Below are positions 21,501-32,975 of a stretch of 64,000 bases of DNA, piece by piece. Position numbers and translations under genes: made by a program. Position 1 is the first letter of the stretch. The number at the start of each line of letters is the position of its first letter. The notes under the pieces were generated by a model, which ran no database searches, was not told the origin of the DNA, and worked only from the letters and a program-made list of their open reading frames with translations. This stretch comes from Pseudophaeomoniella oleicola (taxonomy: Eukaryota > Ascomycota > Eurotiomycetes > Phaeomoniellales > Phaeomoniellaceae). The DNA lies in assembly GCA_003868215.1 (NCBI GenBank), contig QWDQ01000068.1, positions 53,332 to 117,331 on the forward strand, given 5' to 3'.

Positions 21501-22939
21501 TTTTCCGAGTGTCCAACCCCGAGGACACAAGATCAAGATTGTTGGTATGAGGTAGCATTATAACGATCAGTAGTGGGCAGCACTGGTTGCAACCCTGGGT
21601 ACCTTGTGCAGTACTGCAGGTATGTAGTGTCTTCTCGGAGATCGAACTGCCTCTCACAGAAAGTACAATTGGATTAAGTTGATAAGTACCTTTGCTGGCA
21701 ATTGTTACAGTTACGGTGCCTTACCTGAAGTACCTACCGAGGTATTTCGGGGATCTCGGTGTCTACATCAGGTTAGGGTCAATTTCACTCCATTTCGTGA
21801 TTTCTTATCTCGACTTGAACTCTTGGATCATACCGCCTCGCCGCCCCATCCTCGTCAGCATGAGGCCACTCTATCGCCAAGGTCCTTGACGGGGGTCATT
21901 AAAGCGTCCGTCGCTGCAGGGTTACCTACTTACCGTGCATCACAAGATCGCCGCTTGTCCTCGGGGTTTTCGAGAATTATCCCTCCTTCAGGAGCGCTGA
22001 AGTCACTCTTGCATGCACTCCGGAATCTACAGTTCCTAGCCTCAAAGTCCACGCAACGCAATTGATGACGATGAATTCACCTTCGCCACTATGTTGCGTA
22101 TCCTCGCATACCGGTGATTGGTATCGTTGGAACGGACTTTCCCGTGCCTCATGAGAGCAATCCTTGATTCCTTTCCATGTCTAGCGCAGCATCAATGGCG
22201 ACTTATTGTAACCCCGGAGTATACCATAGTAAATGCGAACACGGCAAAGCATATTGTCAGGCCATCGGTTCCATATCGACTGCCATTCTCGGCAACTACC
22301 AAAGATGGTACCAAGCTTATCGCTCCTTTCGCTTGTTACCCGGACCCAACCGCACACTCTAGCGCTTTCCAAACGTCGCTAAGATAGTCTCATCCAGACC
22401 ACAATCGAGCGCTTTTCATCATATCGAAGCCGGATATCTTGGATGATATCCTAAACGCATTCTCCTGCAGCGACAGTGCTCCTGTCAGGAAGTCGGCTGG
22501 CAAGCTGGTCTCAAGTGATGGGGCCATTTACGGTGGGTCTTCTGTAAGCATCCATGCGCATGCTGTGGAGGCTGGGGCGCTGCCGAGCTGGGTGCATGCA
22601 TCGTCACCGGTACATTCGATGAGCCCACCCTCGCACATCCCCTTATAGTGCCCATGCTATCGAGATGTTCCATGAGATGAACATTGACCGTTTTAACCGA
22701 CCTTCAAACTCCCGTTTCTAGAAAGTGCCTATGGCTAGTCTTATCTCTGCCATGGACCCTTCTTGGTCACTCAGGTAGTCTTATCTTGCCCTTTGTGATA
22801 TTGGACACATCGATCAAGTTGTTGGGCTTGCATTGTAAAGTTGGCATACATAAAGTCTTTACCCTGGCCCGACAGGACTTTTCCCAAGTCTACTACTAAT
22901 CTGGCAAACGGAATCATTCGCCCTACAAGAAAACCTGCG
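18571..22939. other. Gene-poor 4.4 kb stretch
   Basis: Short frames on both strands (19983-20216 plus; 19859-20155 minus; 21679-22065 plus) have no recognisable domain and overlap each other. A 17-base G run lies at 20423-20439. GGTACCTA-type motifs occur near 18630-18665 and 19000-19110. The last few hundred bases are the promoter of the oligopeptide transporter. Confidence 0.5.
20423..20439. repeat. Poly-G tract (17)
   Basis: Seventeen consecutive G in non-coding DNA; a likely length-variable tract. Confidence 0.9.
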
Positions 22940-25526
22940 ATGGCTGCTAACGAGGTTGAATCCCATAGCCCCGCCGCATCCGAGGTTCTCGACGAGAAGA
23001 AGGATGCTACGGCTGTGGCTGAACCCATTCAAGAGAGGCTTGGTGACCTTGAGGTTGCCAAGGGTTTCGTAGCGGAGAAGGATCTCGGCGACCACTTCAA
23101 CGAGGTCCCTCTTGGCGAAGGCATTGTTCCAAATGAAGATGATGAATTCATCGATCCTCGCCTGAAGGACTATCCGATTCCGCTTGTCGCCAAGACGGTC
23201 GATCTGAAGGACGACCCTACGTAAGTCATGCTCCCGACGGTCGTTGCAGTAGCTCACACATCCAGAGAACCAATCCTCACGTTCCGTTTCTGGGTCCTGT
23301 CCACATTTTGGGTTCTTGTTGGATGTGGTCTCTCGACGTTCTACTACTTCAAACCCTACAGCACCACTATCACCAGTTATGCTATTCAATTGCTCTCGTG
23401 GGGAATGGGAGATGTCATGGGCCGATACCTACCTAATCACCAGTACAACTGGTTCGGCTTCAAATGGAATCCGAACCCGGGCCCATGGAACGCAAAGGAA
23501 CATGCACTCATTGTCGTCGCATACTGGGGCAGCGTCAGTTGGCCTGAGGAATTCTCACAAAGCATCGTATAGTCACTGACCCGCATCTAGTGCTACACTG
23601 CCTTCGGTCTCGGGCCCCTTTCAGCCATGGAATTGTACTATGGGCGAAAGCTCAACGATTTTTGGTCCATCATCTTCCTGCTCGCAACTCAAATGATCGG
23701 ATATGGCTTTTCTGGACTGTATCGAGATATTCTCGTTCGACCACCGAAGCTGTACTATCCGGGAGTACTCCCGAACGTCGCTTTGTTCAACTCGATGCAC
23801 AAGAATCCTTCTGCGACGAAGAAAGCGTTGAGATATTTTGCAATTGTGGCAATCTGCGCATTTGTATACGAGTGGTTCCCACAACTTATGTTTCCACTAT
23901 TAAGTTCGCTTCCTCTCGTCTGCTATTTCGGCCACGGCAACTGGAAAGCTTTCATTGCAGGGTCTGGCACCTATGGATTCGTATGTTGATCTCTTCCGAG
24001 TTGTCATTGTCATGGATGAGTGGCTAATCGACGCTAGGGTATTCTTGATTTCTCCTTGGATTGGAACTATGTCTCTTACCTCGGTCCTCTGTACACACCT
24101 CTCTGGGCTAACATGAACTCTGGTCTTTTCGCCATGTTCTGTATCTGGCTTCTCTATCCTATCATCTACTTCACCAACACGATGAATGCCCAGACCTTTG
24201 CACCTATGGACACTGGTACCTATACCAAGAACGGGAGCTCGTATGAGACAGAGGGAATCATGACGCCAAATTTTGAGCTCAACAGGACGGCCTTGGCAGA
24301 ATACGGGAGGCCATATTGGGCTCCGACATATGTGTTCTATTGGTTCTGGGGATTTGCCGCCGTCACAGCTTCGATGACGTATGCTGTTTTATGGTACGGA
24401 AAAGACGCTTATATTTCTTTCAAGGACGCCTGGGGTAACAGGAGGAGCGATTACGATGATCCTTATCTCAAGCTGATGGCTCACCATAAGCGTGTACCTC
24501 ATTGGTGGTATCTCGCATTGTTGGTTATCTGCGGTGCATTCGCCATTGCTCAGCTCTACGAAGGTTCTATGCAGTTGCCGTGGTGGGGTTTCATTGTCAT
24601 CTGCTTGGTTTCGTTTGTATACACGTGGCCAAATGGCATTCTCTTTGGTGTTGCCAATGTCCAAGTCGGTATGAGCATGCTTAGTGATCTTATTGCGGGT
24701 GGACTCTTTCCAGGAAAACCAACAGCAGTTCTTGCGGCTACAACTTACGGACGGACGATCCTGGAACAGAACCTTAATCTCATTTCAGACTACAAGTTCG
24801 GTTTCTACATGAAGATTCCCGAGCGCGAAATGTTCTGGGGTCAGGTATGGGGTACGTTTCTGGGGCCATTCGTCAACTACGGCTTCATGCAACTGATCGT
24901 CGACAACGAGAGACCATATCTTATCGGTCAAAGAACTTCTCTCGCCTGGGACGCCGTCAATACGAGATCCTACTACTCATTGTCCATCATTTGGGGTATC
25001 CTAGGACCAAAACGATTCTTCGAGGGAGAATATTCTTGGGTATACTGGGCATTCTTGATCGGCCCTGTTGTCACCCTTGCAGTTTGGCTTGTCCATAAAT
25101 ACAAGCCACACTGGAATCTTGAGGAGTTCATCAATCCCACGATGATGTTCTACGGGGGCACGATGTTCCCATACTACCCAACATCCAACTTCATGACCTC
25201 CATGATTGTTAGCGTCATCTTTATGGGTTATATCTTCCGTTACCACCCAGTCTGGTTCAGGAAGTACAACTATCTGACCGGTGTCGGACTTGACTGTGGA
25301 ACTCAACTCATGACATTGGTATGTTCCTACCCCTTGATTCCTCATTTCATCCTCCACTTCTTACTCCCTTCAAACCACGCGGATCATTCACTAATCGAGT
25401 ATTCAGTTCTGCGTCTTCATCGTCAACCTCCCTAACCTGAGCTTCCCGGAATGGTGGGGTAACAACGCCGAGGCCGTCGATCGTTGTTTCCCGCCTGCAG
25501 ACCTTCCTCCTTATGCTTTGAACTAG
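22940..25526 (+). CDS. OPT family oligopeptide transporter
   Basis: Five exons: 22940-23220, 23266-23533, 23591-23980, 24038-25318, 25407-25526; introns of 45, 57, 57 and 88 bp. Frames join exactly to give 779 residues, the normal size of fungal OPT proteins. The N-terminal ~90 residues are acidic and cytoplasmic. The first membrane segment follows a DPTEPILTFRFW block, the typical OPT entry. NPGPWNAKEH (about 165-175) is the family NPG-x-[FW]-N-x-KEH signature, and GNWKAFIAGSGTYGFG spans exons 3 and 4. About a dozen hydrophobic segments follow, and the last exon ends with FPEWWGNN and a Cys-Pro-Pro turn as in homologues. It should import tetra-/pentapeptides or glutathione by proton symport at the plasma membrane. 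Donor 2 (GTCAGT) is less usual, but both flanking frames and its CTGAC branch point support it. An upstream continuation of the frame to 22841 lacks an ATG. Confidence 0.95.
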
Positions 25527-26213
25527 ACGGCTCTACAAGATAGCCGAAAGCGCGGACGACGAACGGTTGAAACCAGCAATGACGCTCGTCATGTTTATAT
25601 TGTACAGACCACTGTGTCGCACACATTCACTCAAATGATGTGTTTGTGGGTGATCTCTATATGCACCTAACTTATTCCAATCCAGGATATATTAGGTACC
25701 TATCCCTCTTCTCTCGTTCCGAAGGCAACAATCAAAGCTCTTCATCAATCAATATGAAATTTTTCTTCCTGATATCGTATCAATAGGTATCTCTTAGTAT
25801 TCTTCTATTCCATCTTCACTCATCAAGTAACTTTCAATCTCCCCCCCCCTAAGCATGTATACTACCTATATCTACCTCTCATCACGTGATCGAATGCGCA
25901 ACAGTTCCAAAACAAATCAGATAAAAATTTTGGCCGGAATGTTTTACAGTAATTACAATACCTAGGTACCTACTTTAGTTACCTATCTTACCCACATAAA
26001 TCTAACCCCGGAAAAATCTAATTAGTCACTAATAATACGGTATGAACTCATTCGTGTGTGTAGGTACCTATGTACTTCATATAATTTATATACCTACCTA
26101 GGTACCTACGAATCATGATCTCCCATGTATAATAATAATACTAATGAAATAAATTGGAAAAAGGAAAAGGAAAAAGGGAAAGGGAAAGGGAAGAAACGAA
26201 AAAAAGACTCACC
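25527..26213. other. Intergenic region with GGTACCTA motifs
   Basis: OPT 3' flank followed by an AT-rich promoter-like region. TAGGTACC-type motifs are dense at 25955-26110, and a purine tract (AAGGAAAAGG-like, 26157-26205) lies immediately ahead of the methyltransferase ATG. Confidence 0.7.
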
Positions 26214-27152
26214 ATGACAAACAACATCTCGGACTCATCAGAATCAAAACCCAGCAGCAGCACCACCAAAGAGGATAATACTACTACTACTGCTACTACT
26301 CCCACAACAACAAAGATCCGCACCTTCACAATCCCAATCTCAACCTCATCTTCCGTCGCCATCCAGATCTCCGAACCCGCCTTGCGTGCCGAAGGCCTGA
26401 GCCTACAAACCTGGACGTCGTCGTACGTGCTCGCGAGTCTACTGCATCGACTCTGTTCGGATCGGTCTGATGCTGGCGTTGGGGATCTCGGCGAGGCTTT
26501 AGCGTCGGCGTCGTCAGCAGCAGCGGGAAACGGTGGTGGTGAATTCTTTCCGGTCGTGTTAGAACTTGGGGCGGGGACGGGGTTGGTCGGGTTGACGGCG
26601 GCGATGGTGTGGAAGATGGCGGGGGCGGCGGCGGCAGCGGCAGGAGCGGGGGTAGTATTGACGGATCTAGGGCCGATTGTGCCCGGGTTGAAGGCGAATG
26701 TGGAATTGAACGCGAAAGAAATCGCGACGAGGACGGGCACGGTGGTTCAATGCGCCGAGTTGGATTGGAATAATCCTACCGTCCTCAACTTTGGCAGTTC
26801 CTCTTCCTCCCCTCCCTCCCCTCCACCACCGACCAGAAAACCCCTCCTAATCCTCGCCGCCGACACGATCTACTCCGAAGATCACCCTGCCCTCCTCTCG
26901 ACCGTGATCTTGACCTGGCTGTCCCGCACCGACGAGCGCGCGCGAGCCATCTTGACGTACCCGATGCGCGTCGCGTATCTGGATCAGATTCGGGAGCTGT
27001 GGCGGTTGTTGGAGGAGGGGGGATTGGAGGCGGTGGGGGAGGGGAGGGTGGAGGAAGAAGATGGGGGAAGAGGGTGGGATGATGAGGGGTTGTGTGAGTG
27101 GTGTGTTTGGAGGTGGAAGAAGGAGGAGAGGGAGAAGGTGGAGGGATCTTAG
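26214..27152 (+). CDS. Family-16 protein-lysine-type methyltransferase
   Basis: A single exon, 312 residues from the ATG at 26214 (ACCATGA). The frame extends to a TTG at 26154, but that part is a purine-repeat artefact. The N-terminus is a Ser/Thr-rich low-complexity region. The SAM-binding motif I is VLELGAGTGLVGL (about 114-126), the acidic loop VLTDLGP follows, and LAADTIYSEDHP near residue 217 is the DXXY-type motif that marks Methyltransf_16 (METTL21/EFM-like) proteins. The order and spacing agree with the family. Substrates in yeast and human members are mostly Lys residues of elongation factors, chaperones or histones; which one applies here cannot be read. Two insertions are odd: an Ala-rich stretch near 135-145 and a Ser/Pro run near 197-208. 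The C-terminus is acidic, then basic. Confidence 0.88.
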   Translation: MTNNISDSSESKPSSSTTKEDNTTTTATTPTTTKIRTFTIPISTSSSVAIQISEPALRAEGLSLQTWTSSYVLASLLHRLCSDRSDAGVGDLGEALASASSAAAGNGGGEFFPVVLELGAGTGLVGLTAAMVWKMAGAAAAAAGAGVVLTDLGPIVPGLKANVELNAKEIATRTGTVVQCAELDWNNPTVLNFGSSSSSPPSPPPPTRKPLLILAADTIYSEDHPALLSTVILTWLSRTDERARAILTYPMRVAYLDQIRELWRLLEEGGLEAVGEGRVEEEDGGRGWDDEGLCEWCVWRWKKEEREKVEGS

Positions 27153-27426
27153 GTACTATTTACTTGGGTACCTAAGGTACCTACCTTTCAGTCTCTCCCT
27201 CTGCTCTTCCCTCTTCTCCCCACCAACCAACCACAACCAAAATACCAATACGCATTCCCCCCGCGAAATATCTACCTACCTACCTACCTACTTGAGGTAT
27301 CTACCTCAAATCTCACCACACCAAATAACATCTCCCCCAGATCAATGCGATGGACGGGCCGTGAGAAGTTGAGGGGAAAGTACTAACCTACCTACCTACT
27401 AAGATGTTTATGTATCCAGGATGGAT

Positions 27427-27505
<79 letters not shown>

Positions 27506-27842
27506 CGCGCCCGGCCGGGGGAAACAGAAACTTGGAATCACGAGTTGTGGGATCATGTTTTCCAAATCAAATCAAATCAAGTCAGCAAGGTTCTACGGAA
27601 AGGGCATAGGCATCGATTGCGATGGAGTGTTCTGTCGTCGTTGTCGTTGTTATTGCTGATCGTAGAGGATACTGAGAACATCTCGGAAGGACGGCGGAGA
27701 CTAATTGGTGGATGCTTGGAGCGGTGACTTTGCGGATAAACAATCATGCAAAGGTAATAATGGGTGTGTCTCAGGGACAATTTGTATTCTAGAATTGTAT
27801 ATACTTGAAATATCATAAGTCTAGACAACGGTAATTGGAATT
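27153..27842. other. Convergent intergenic region with microsatellites
   Basis: Contains CCTA repeats at about 27265-27310, a composite GT/GA microsatellite at 27426-27505, and the 3' flanks of the methyltransferase and the MFS gene. No coding content. Confidence 0.8.
27426..27505. repeat. Composite (GT)n-(GA)n microsatellite
   Basis: About twelve GT units (27426-27450) run directly into about 27 GA units with a single AA interruption near 27482, ending in a GCGCGC patch. All-purine GA tracts can adopt triplex forms. Confidence 0.95.
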
Positions 27843-29694
27843 CTATACGTCTTCTTTTCCAAATCTTGTATTCTCATCCCGCGGCTCCCCGAGTGAATTT
27901 TGAGGCACATCGTTCGACTTTTCGCGCTCAATAGCCTCATCCACCGATGCAGAATAGGTGCGCGATGAATCCGACTCCACTGTGCTCACTTGGCTAGCTG
28001 CAATACTTGGCGCACGTCGCTCCTCAGCCATCTCTGCAGCCGCAGGCTCCTTGTCGGGGATCGGCGCGAATTTGGACTTGATACGGATCCTCTCTCCATA
28101 CTTGTAGAATGCAAAGGGAATAACAGCAAGCAAGGCTGCGACTCCTCCAATCAGGGAACCACCACCACCAACTCCCATGCTGTCAAACATGTACTGCGTA
28201 AACAACGGAGCGGAAGAACCTGCGGCAGATCGGGCGACAGTATTCGCTGCGATAGCGCTAGCCGCGTACATGAGGTACGTGTCCGTCAAGTAATTCAAGA
28301 AAGCCACAAAGATTAACATAATGCAGGCGGAGAGAAAGACACCAGCGATCGTTGGGACGATCCAGTGCACGTAATTGTACTCGGCGCTCCAAGCAAACCA
28401 GAACATACAGAGTGAAAATCCGACACCTCCGATCATGGCAACCGGAAGGCGATCCTCGGGACGTCGTTGATGGCCATTCTGCTCTTTCTTCAAGTCATGA
28501 TGCGAATTGACGAAGATTACGACGCCTCCTATGCATGCTCCCAAAACTGCTCCGATCAATGGAAGTTCGCCAACCCCAGCGTTCCACCCTCGATGTTGCT
28601 GGAAAACGATGGGATATATGGTGAAGAGCATGTACAGCAGGGTATAGACGACCGAAATGTAGACTGCAACGAGGAAAGAGATGGGATCGAACAGAATGAT
28701 CCAGGGCCTTGTCAGGGCAACCTTGTACATTTGTGCCAACGAGCGATCAGTATCTTCTATTGGGGCCTTGACGTGCTCGTAACCTGGAATTTTGTGTCTG
28801 CGAATCCTGCGCGCTTTGTTTTGCAAGACGATGGCTGGTAAAGTTTCGGGAATTGTGAGCATAAGAGGGATCGTCCCGGCAGCCATCCACAGAAGGACAT
28901 ACTAGATATGCGTTAGCATCGTCATCATTTTTCGGAGCCGTGGAGAGGTTGCTTACGAAGTCCCACCGCCAATTCTCCTTCAGCTCAAGGAAACCCCCAA
29001 CGACTGGACCAAGCGAGGGACCAGCGAAAGTCATGCATGCGAAGATCGCCATCGCATTGCCTCTCTCTATCGGGCCCCATATATCTGCCAACACACCGGG
29101 TGAATTGGACAGGGAGCAACTAACGAAAGTGCCCGCGAAGAATCTTCCAACCAACAGGCCTCCAAAGTTGGGGGTGAATGCGCAAAGGAAATTGAAGGCA
29201 AAGTACAAGATGAAGGTGATGTGGAAAATGTATCTTCGTCCATAAAACTCCGAGAGCGGGGCAAAGATCAGAGGTCCTGAGCAATAACCGAGAAGGAACA
29301 GAGTGATCACCAGACCGGCGGCTTCGACGGAGACATGTAGTTCTTCGGCGATGCTCTGTCGCAAGAGATTGTCGGTCAGTAACAGATAACCCAATTCTGC
29401 AAGCCGTCTTTCCTGGACACGGGGAAAAATGACTGCAGCGAGGTGAAATTGGAAACTTACTTCGATCGTCCCCGACGGGCTGGAAGATGCAAAAGTGGCA
29501 TTGACAACCATCATCACAGCTACGATGGTAATGTACCACCTCCTCGCTTTCGACCAGTGCTTGGGGTTTTCGATATCATCGGGACCGAAATCGACATGGC
29601 CATTCTCATTCAAGGATGGAATGTCCCTCGCAACATGATGCGAACGATAGGGTTTGGCGACCGGGCGCGAGAGAAGGCGCTCAATCCTGTCCAT
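27843..29694 (-). CDS. MFS multidrug transporter (DHA1 type)
   Basis: Exons 29694-29461, 29355-28957 and 28901-27843; introns of 105 bp (in frame if retained) and 55 bp (GCTAAC branch). They join to 563 residues. The polar N-terminus ends in a DPDD/ENPKHWSKARRWYIT-like block typical of DHA1 proteins, followed by SGTIESIAEEL. FAPLSEFYGRR is the loop 2-3 motif A, LGPVVGGF in TM5 is the antiporter motif C, and WRWDFYVLLW marks the middle of the protein. About 12 membrane segments follow, and the tail is charged and acidic. Expected role: proton-coupled export of drugs or metabolites at the plasma membrane. The intron-1-retained form would insert 35 residues into TM1-2, so splicing is favoured. 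No biosynthetic core gene lies nearby. Confidence 0.93.
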
Positions 29695-30312
29695 ATTGTG
29701 CGACAGTGGTGTGTGATAGCAGAATCACAATGTCGAGGAGGGAAAAAGAAATGGAGTCAGGGAATATGAAAGACATGATGAAGACAGTAAGGGAATGGTG
29801 AGTGGTTGAATGCCTAGAAATTGATTGGGGGTTGGCTGCATGGAACGGCTAATCGGCATTGACGCGCCCTTTGAAGAGAAGACGCAAACTAAGAAAAGGT
29901 TGACGATAGTTACGTTAACGATGATTCGATCGGCGATAGCGTCAACGATGGTTGTAGTACGTAAGCTGACGTCAACCATCGCCATCCCCCTTTTCCATTG
30001 GACCGTGTCACTCCGCCGGCCACTCCTCCGTCCGCGGTATCGATAAGATGTAATCAAGATGTGAGATGTGAGATGTGAGATAAAAGATCAAAAGATTATG
30101 GATGATCGACACTCGTGACCTCCCCTAGATCATGCCAATGTACTCCGTATATATTTGTATATATTTGTATATATCTATATGTATTTATATGTATTTATAT
30201 ATTATTTGTATTTATATATCATTTGTATTTATATATATTTATATATCATTTGTATATATTTATATATATTTGTATGTCATTTATCGATATCAGTATATTA
30301 AACATCTCTCCT
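29695..30312. other. Intergenic region with AT-rich tandem repeats
   Basis: Promoter side of the MFS transporter, then an AT-rich repetitive zone at the 3' end of the GNAT gene. A GATGTGA triplet repeat lies near 30058-30080. Confidence 0.75.
30147..30282. repeat. AT-rich imperfect tandem repeat
   Basis: Imperfect copies of a TATATATTTGTAT / ATATATCATTTGTAT unit make up this stretch. It begins 30 bp downstream of the GNAT stop codon, so it may lie within the 3' UTR. Plus-strand frames through it encode only Ile/Tyr/Phe runs and are not genes. Confidence 0.9.
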
Positions 30313-31344
30313 CTATTTCACTGTCTCTCTCTCAATCTTCATCCCAATATATTCACGCCAGGTCGCAAACCCAATCTTCTCGTACCAATCCCACAATCCA
30401 ACCTGAACCCAGTCGACGAAACATCCTTCTATCCGCTCTTCTCTTCCCTTCATATCCTCCAATGCCTTGATCAGCATCGCCAACCCTACTCCTTTCCCTC
30501 TCATCTCCTTTCTCGTGCCAACAGCGCAGATCAAGCCCACCTGCCCTTCCCTGATGACTCCCTCCTCCCCTCCCGCAATGGGCAAAAATGCAAAACCACT
30601 ACACACCTGGGACTTCCCCGGACTCAACGCGAGACACCAACCTACCTGCTTCCCATCGACATCGAATGCTGTAATGATCTCGTGATCTAACCCCTCATGG
30701 TGTAAAGCACGGTAAGCAGCTACCCAGCTGAAATTCTCTTCCTGGCCATCAAGACATTCGGGGAATTCAGATGGGTCAAGTGGGCGGAAGGTGAATCCCG
30801 CAGATCTAGCTCGATCGAGGAGATGTTGATAGGAGATGGAGGTGAAGTCGGTCAGTGGTTGATATAGATCGCGACACTTATCCGTCTCCTTGAACCCGTT
30901 CTTCGAGAAGAAGGCAGGAAGCTTTGATGAGAGGTCGGTGGGGATCCCAGACCAGAAACGGGGGAAGATACTGCCAATGGCAACTGCCTTCACTCTAGTC
31001 TCGTTCCAGAGGTGGGCGATGGCATGTTGAAGGAGTCTGGTCCCGTAGCCTCGGCCTTGGTATGCAGGTGAGATGATAATGGTTGTGAGATAGCCAGTGC
31101 CGGCGGGTTCGGCGTTGGCATCATCGTAGTTTGAGGATGATTCGCGTGGGACATAGCATGCGCAGAAGCCGATGATGGTGCTCTGTTCAGATAGGATGAA
31201 ATGATGGCCATTGCTCTGATCGAGGAGTCGTGCAAGACGATCATTCGCGACGGGATACGTTGAGAACGTTCTGTTCCACAAATCGGTCACTGCGGCAGCA
31301 TCGGTTCCTGGAGCGTAAGCCTGGATGGTGGTATCCTTCATCAT
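30313..31344 (-). CDS. Tandem double-GNAT acetyltransferase
   Basis: A single exon encodes 343 residues. Two GNAT folds are visible. The first (about 5-160) has the acetyl-CoA loop in ISPAYQGRGYGTRLL, with Q96-G-R-G-Y-G101. The second (about 180-340) has VGLICAVGTRKEMRGKGVGLAML, with R282-G-K-G-V-G287. Both retain the Q/R-x2-G-x-G/A pyrophosphate-binding pattern, so both halves could bind acetyl-CoA. The layout resembles mycothiol-synthase-like and other two-domain GNAT proteins, but the fungal substrate is unknown. Two ATGs are adjacent (31344 and 31341). No signal peptide or membrane segment is seen. The gene's 3' end abuts an AT-rich repeat. Confidence 0.88.
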   Translation of the reverse strand: MMKDTTIQAYAPGTDAAAVTDLWNRTFSTYPVANDRLARLLDQSNGHHFILSEQSTIIGFCACYVPRESSSNYDDANAEPAGTGYLTTIIISPAYQGRGYGTRLLQHAIAHLWNETRVKAVAIGSIFPRFWSGIPTDLSSKLPAFFSKNGFKETDKCRDLYQPLTDFTSISYQHLLDRARSAGFTFRPLDPSEFPECLDGQEENFSWVAAYRALHHEGLDHEIITAFDVDGKQVGWCLALSPGKSQVCSGFAFLPIAGGEEGVIREGQVGLICAVGTRKEMRGKGVGLAMLIKALEDMKGREERIEGCFVDWVQVGLWDWYEKIGFATWREYIGMKIERETVK

Positions 31345-32975
31345 GGATTCGCAGTTGCCTGCGTGCTGATATTGATGTATGAGATAGCGAGAACAGTTCT
31401 CAGATTGAGTGTCATGAAATAAGAGTCGTCTGGATTCTCAACTAGCCGGTCCTAGTAAAGAACGCAGTGCTCCAAAACAGATCTTTCCCCATGACCTTGG
31501 TTTAGGTACGTACTATGTAGTTGCAGGAGGGAATCCATGGTTGAAGACATTCGAGACGTACTGAGCAGCATCGTGAAGATAAGAAAGAGAGTGCTGACTC
31601 AGCCCTTGCTGTTCTCGACACGACCGTTTCAGTCTTGGTCTATCAATTTATTACTACAAGTACACTTCGCACCCCATCAGTCGAAAGTCGAACAGTAAGG
31701 ACATGTACGTACTGTTTCCTGAAAGCCAAGGCGACAATCATTCTCTGCCAAAGTTGAAGAGAAGAGTCTTCTTTAACAGACATTTTCCCGGCGCAAGACG
31801 ATGCCATAGTGCTTATATCCACCATCACGACAGATATGATATAACTTATACTTTCGCAACGAAACATCCTCTTCGCTGGAGTGGATTGCTGCGAGAGACG
31901 AGAACCGTACGACTGGTGGAATGTTCGATTCCGGTCCACAATACAATACACGGTTGAAGCCAGATGGGTCCGTTATCCAAAGAATTGATGTCTCAGACAC
32001 TCCTATCCAAACATTCTGGAGGTGCAGCATATCCTTGGATGCGTTGGTTCGTCAGCCGCTTCAGCTGTCTATGAACGTATATATTACTCTCGCATTTCAC
32101 TGAAGAGTAGCACATTGGTACGATTCCAGCGATCCTGATATGAAGTGATGGATCATCTGCGACAAGTATTTTCACAACTTGCAATTTCCAGAAAAGCAAA
32201 TAGATCTTTCCTGAAACATCGTGTTTCATGCACCGTCAAGGTTGATCCATCCAGATTTTCGGGTGTAACAGCGGTGATCCTTGTTCATCTCGGCTCACCG
32301 GCCCTTGCTCGTTAGTAGCCTCACTAAGGAACACGATTTCCAGCGGAAAGAACGGATTCGAATCTGCTGCTATGGATCTGATTTGCTTAGGATGGCAGTC
32401 GCCTGTTGATTGATTAACCATACAATACAATTCCACCGAAACATCTTTTGTCTAGACCGTGGAAGTCAACTCTGGGCCAACACCGTGGGACGTGGTGCTT
32501 GAAAGGGTGGATCATCAATCTATCAAGGTTAACACTTGGGAAAATGGACATTGTCGCCGTCAAGATCATGTGCTTCTCATCTCACCATCTCCCTTCCACA
32601 GATGCTGACCCAATGTTCTCTGCCCATTCGATCACCCACTAACCCCGATCTATGCTGAGGGTTTGGCACTGTTGTGGCAGCTCAATATCTCACTCGGGGA
32701 CCATGCGGAGTATCTTTCTCCTTCCCGTTGATCGTCCGGGCCCAACCGATAGTACTACGTAGTAGTCAACGATTCAGATTGCCTTGACGGAGCGATGCTC
32801 CCTGTGTAATTTGGTATAGTGGGTGATGGTATAGATTGCAGAGTTCAGACAAAAGGAACCCATCGAAGTATATATACTTGTGCCTGTCCAGCCTTCTCCG
32901 CCATGTTCGTTCAGTCTTGCTTCATTCACGTCTTGTCTCTCCTGTTTTCTTCTTTGGTCATTATAAGGATCAGCT
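31345..32975. other. Intergenic region upstream of the endoglucanase
   Basis: No convincing coding frame. The last 300 bases are the endoglucanase promoter: a CreA-type GCGGAG near 32706-32711 and a TATA box at 32869-32874, 101 bp ahead of the ATG. Confidence 0.65.
32869..32874 (+). promoter_or_regulatory. TATA box of the endoglucanase gene
   Basis: TATATA lies about 100 bp upstream of the ATG at 32976, at a usual distance for fungal cellulase promoters. A GCGGAG (CreA consensus SYGGRG) lies about 160 bp further upstream, which would fit glucose repression; that is inference. Confidence 0.45.

Noticed and set aside
21679-22065. Plus-strand frame of 128 codons
   Set aside because: No known motif, Ser/Arg-rich mixed composition, no promoter or splice support.
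30115-30690. Plus-strand frames rich in Ile/Tyr and Ser/Pro
   Set aside because: The first half is an AT-rich repeat and the rest is antisense to the double-GNAT gene.
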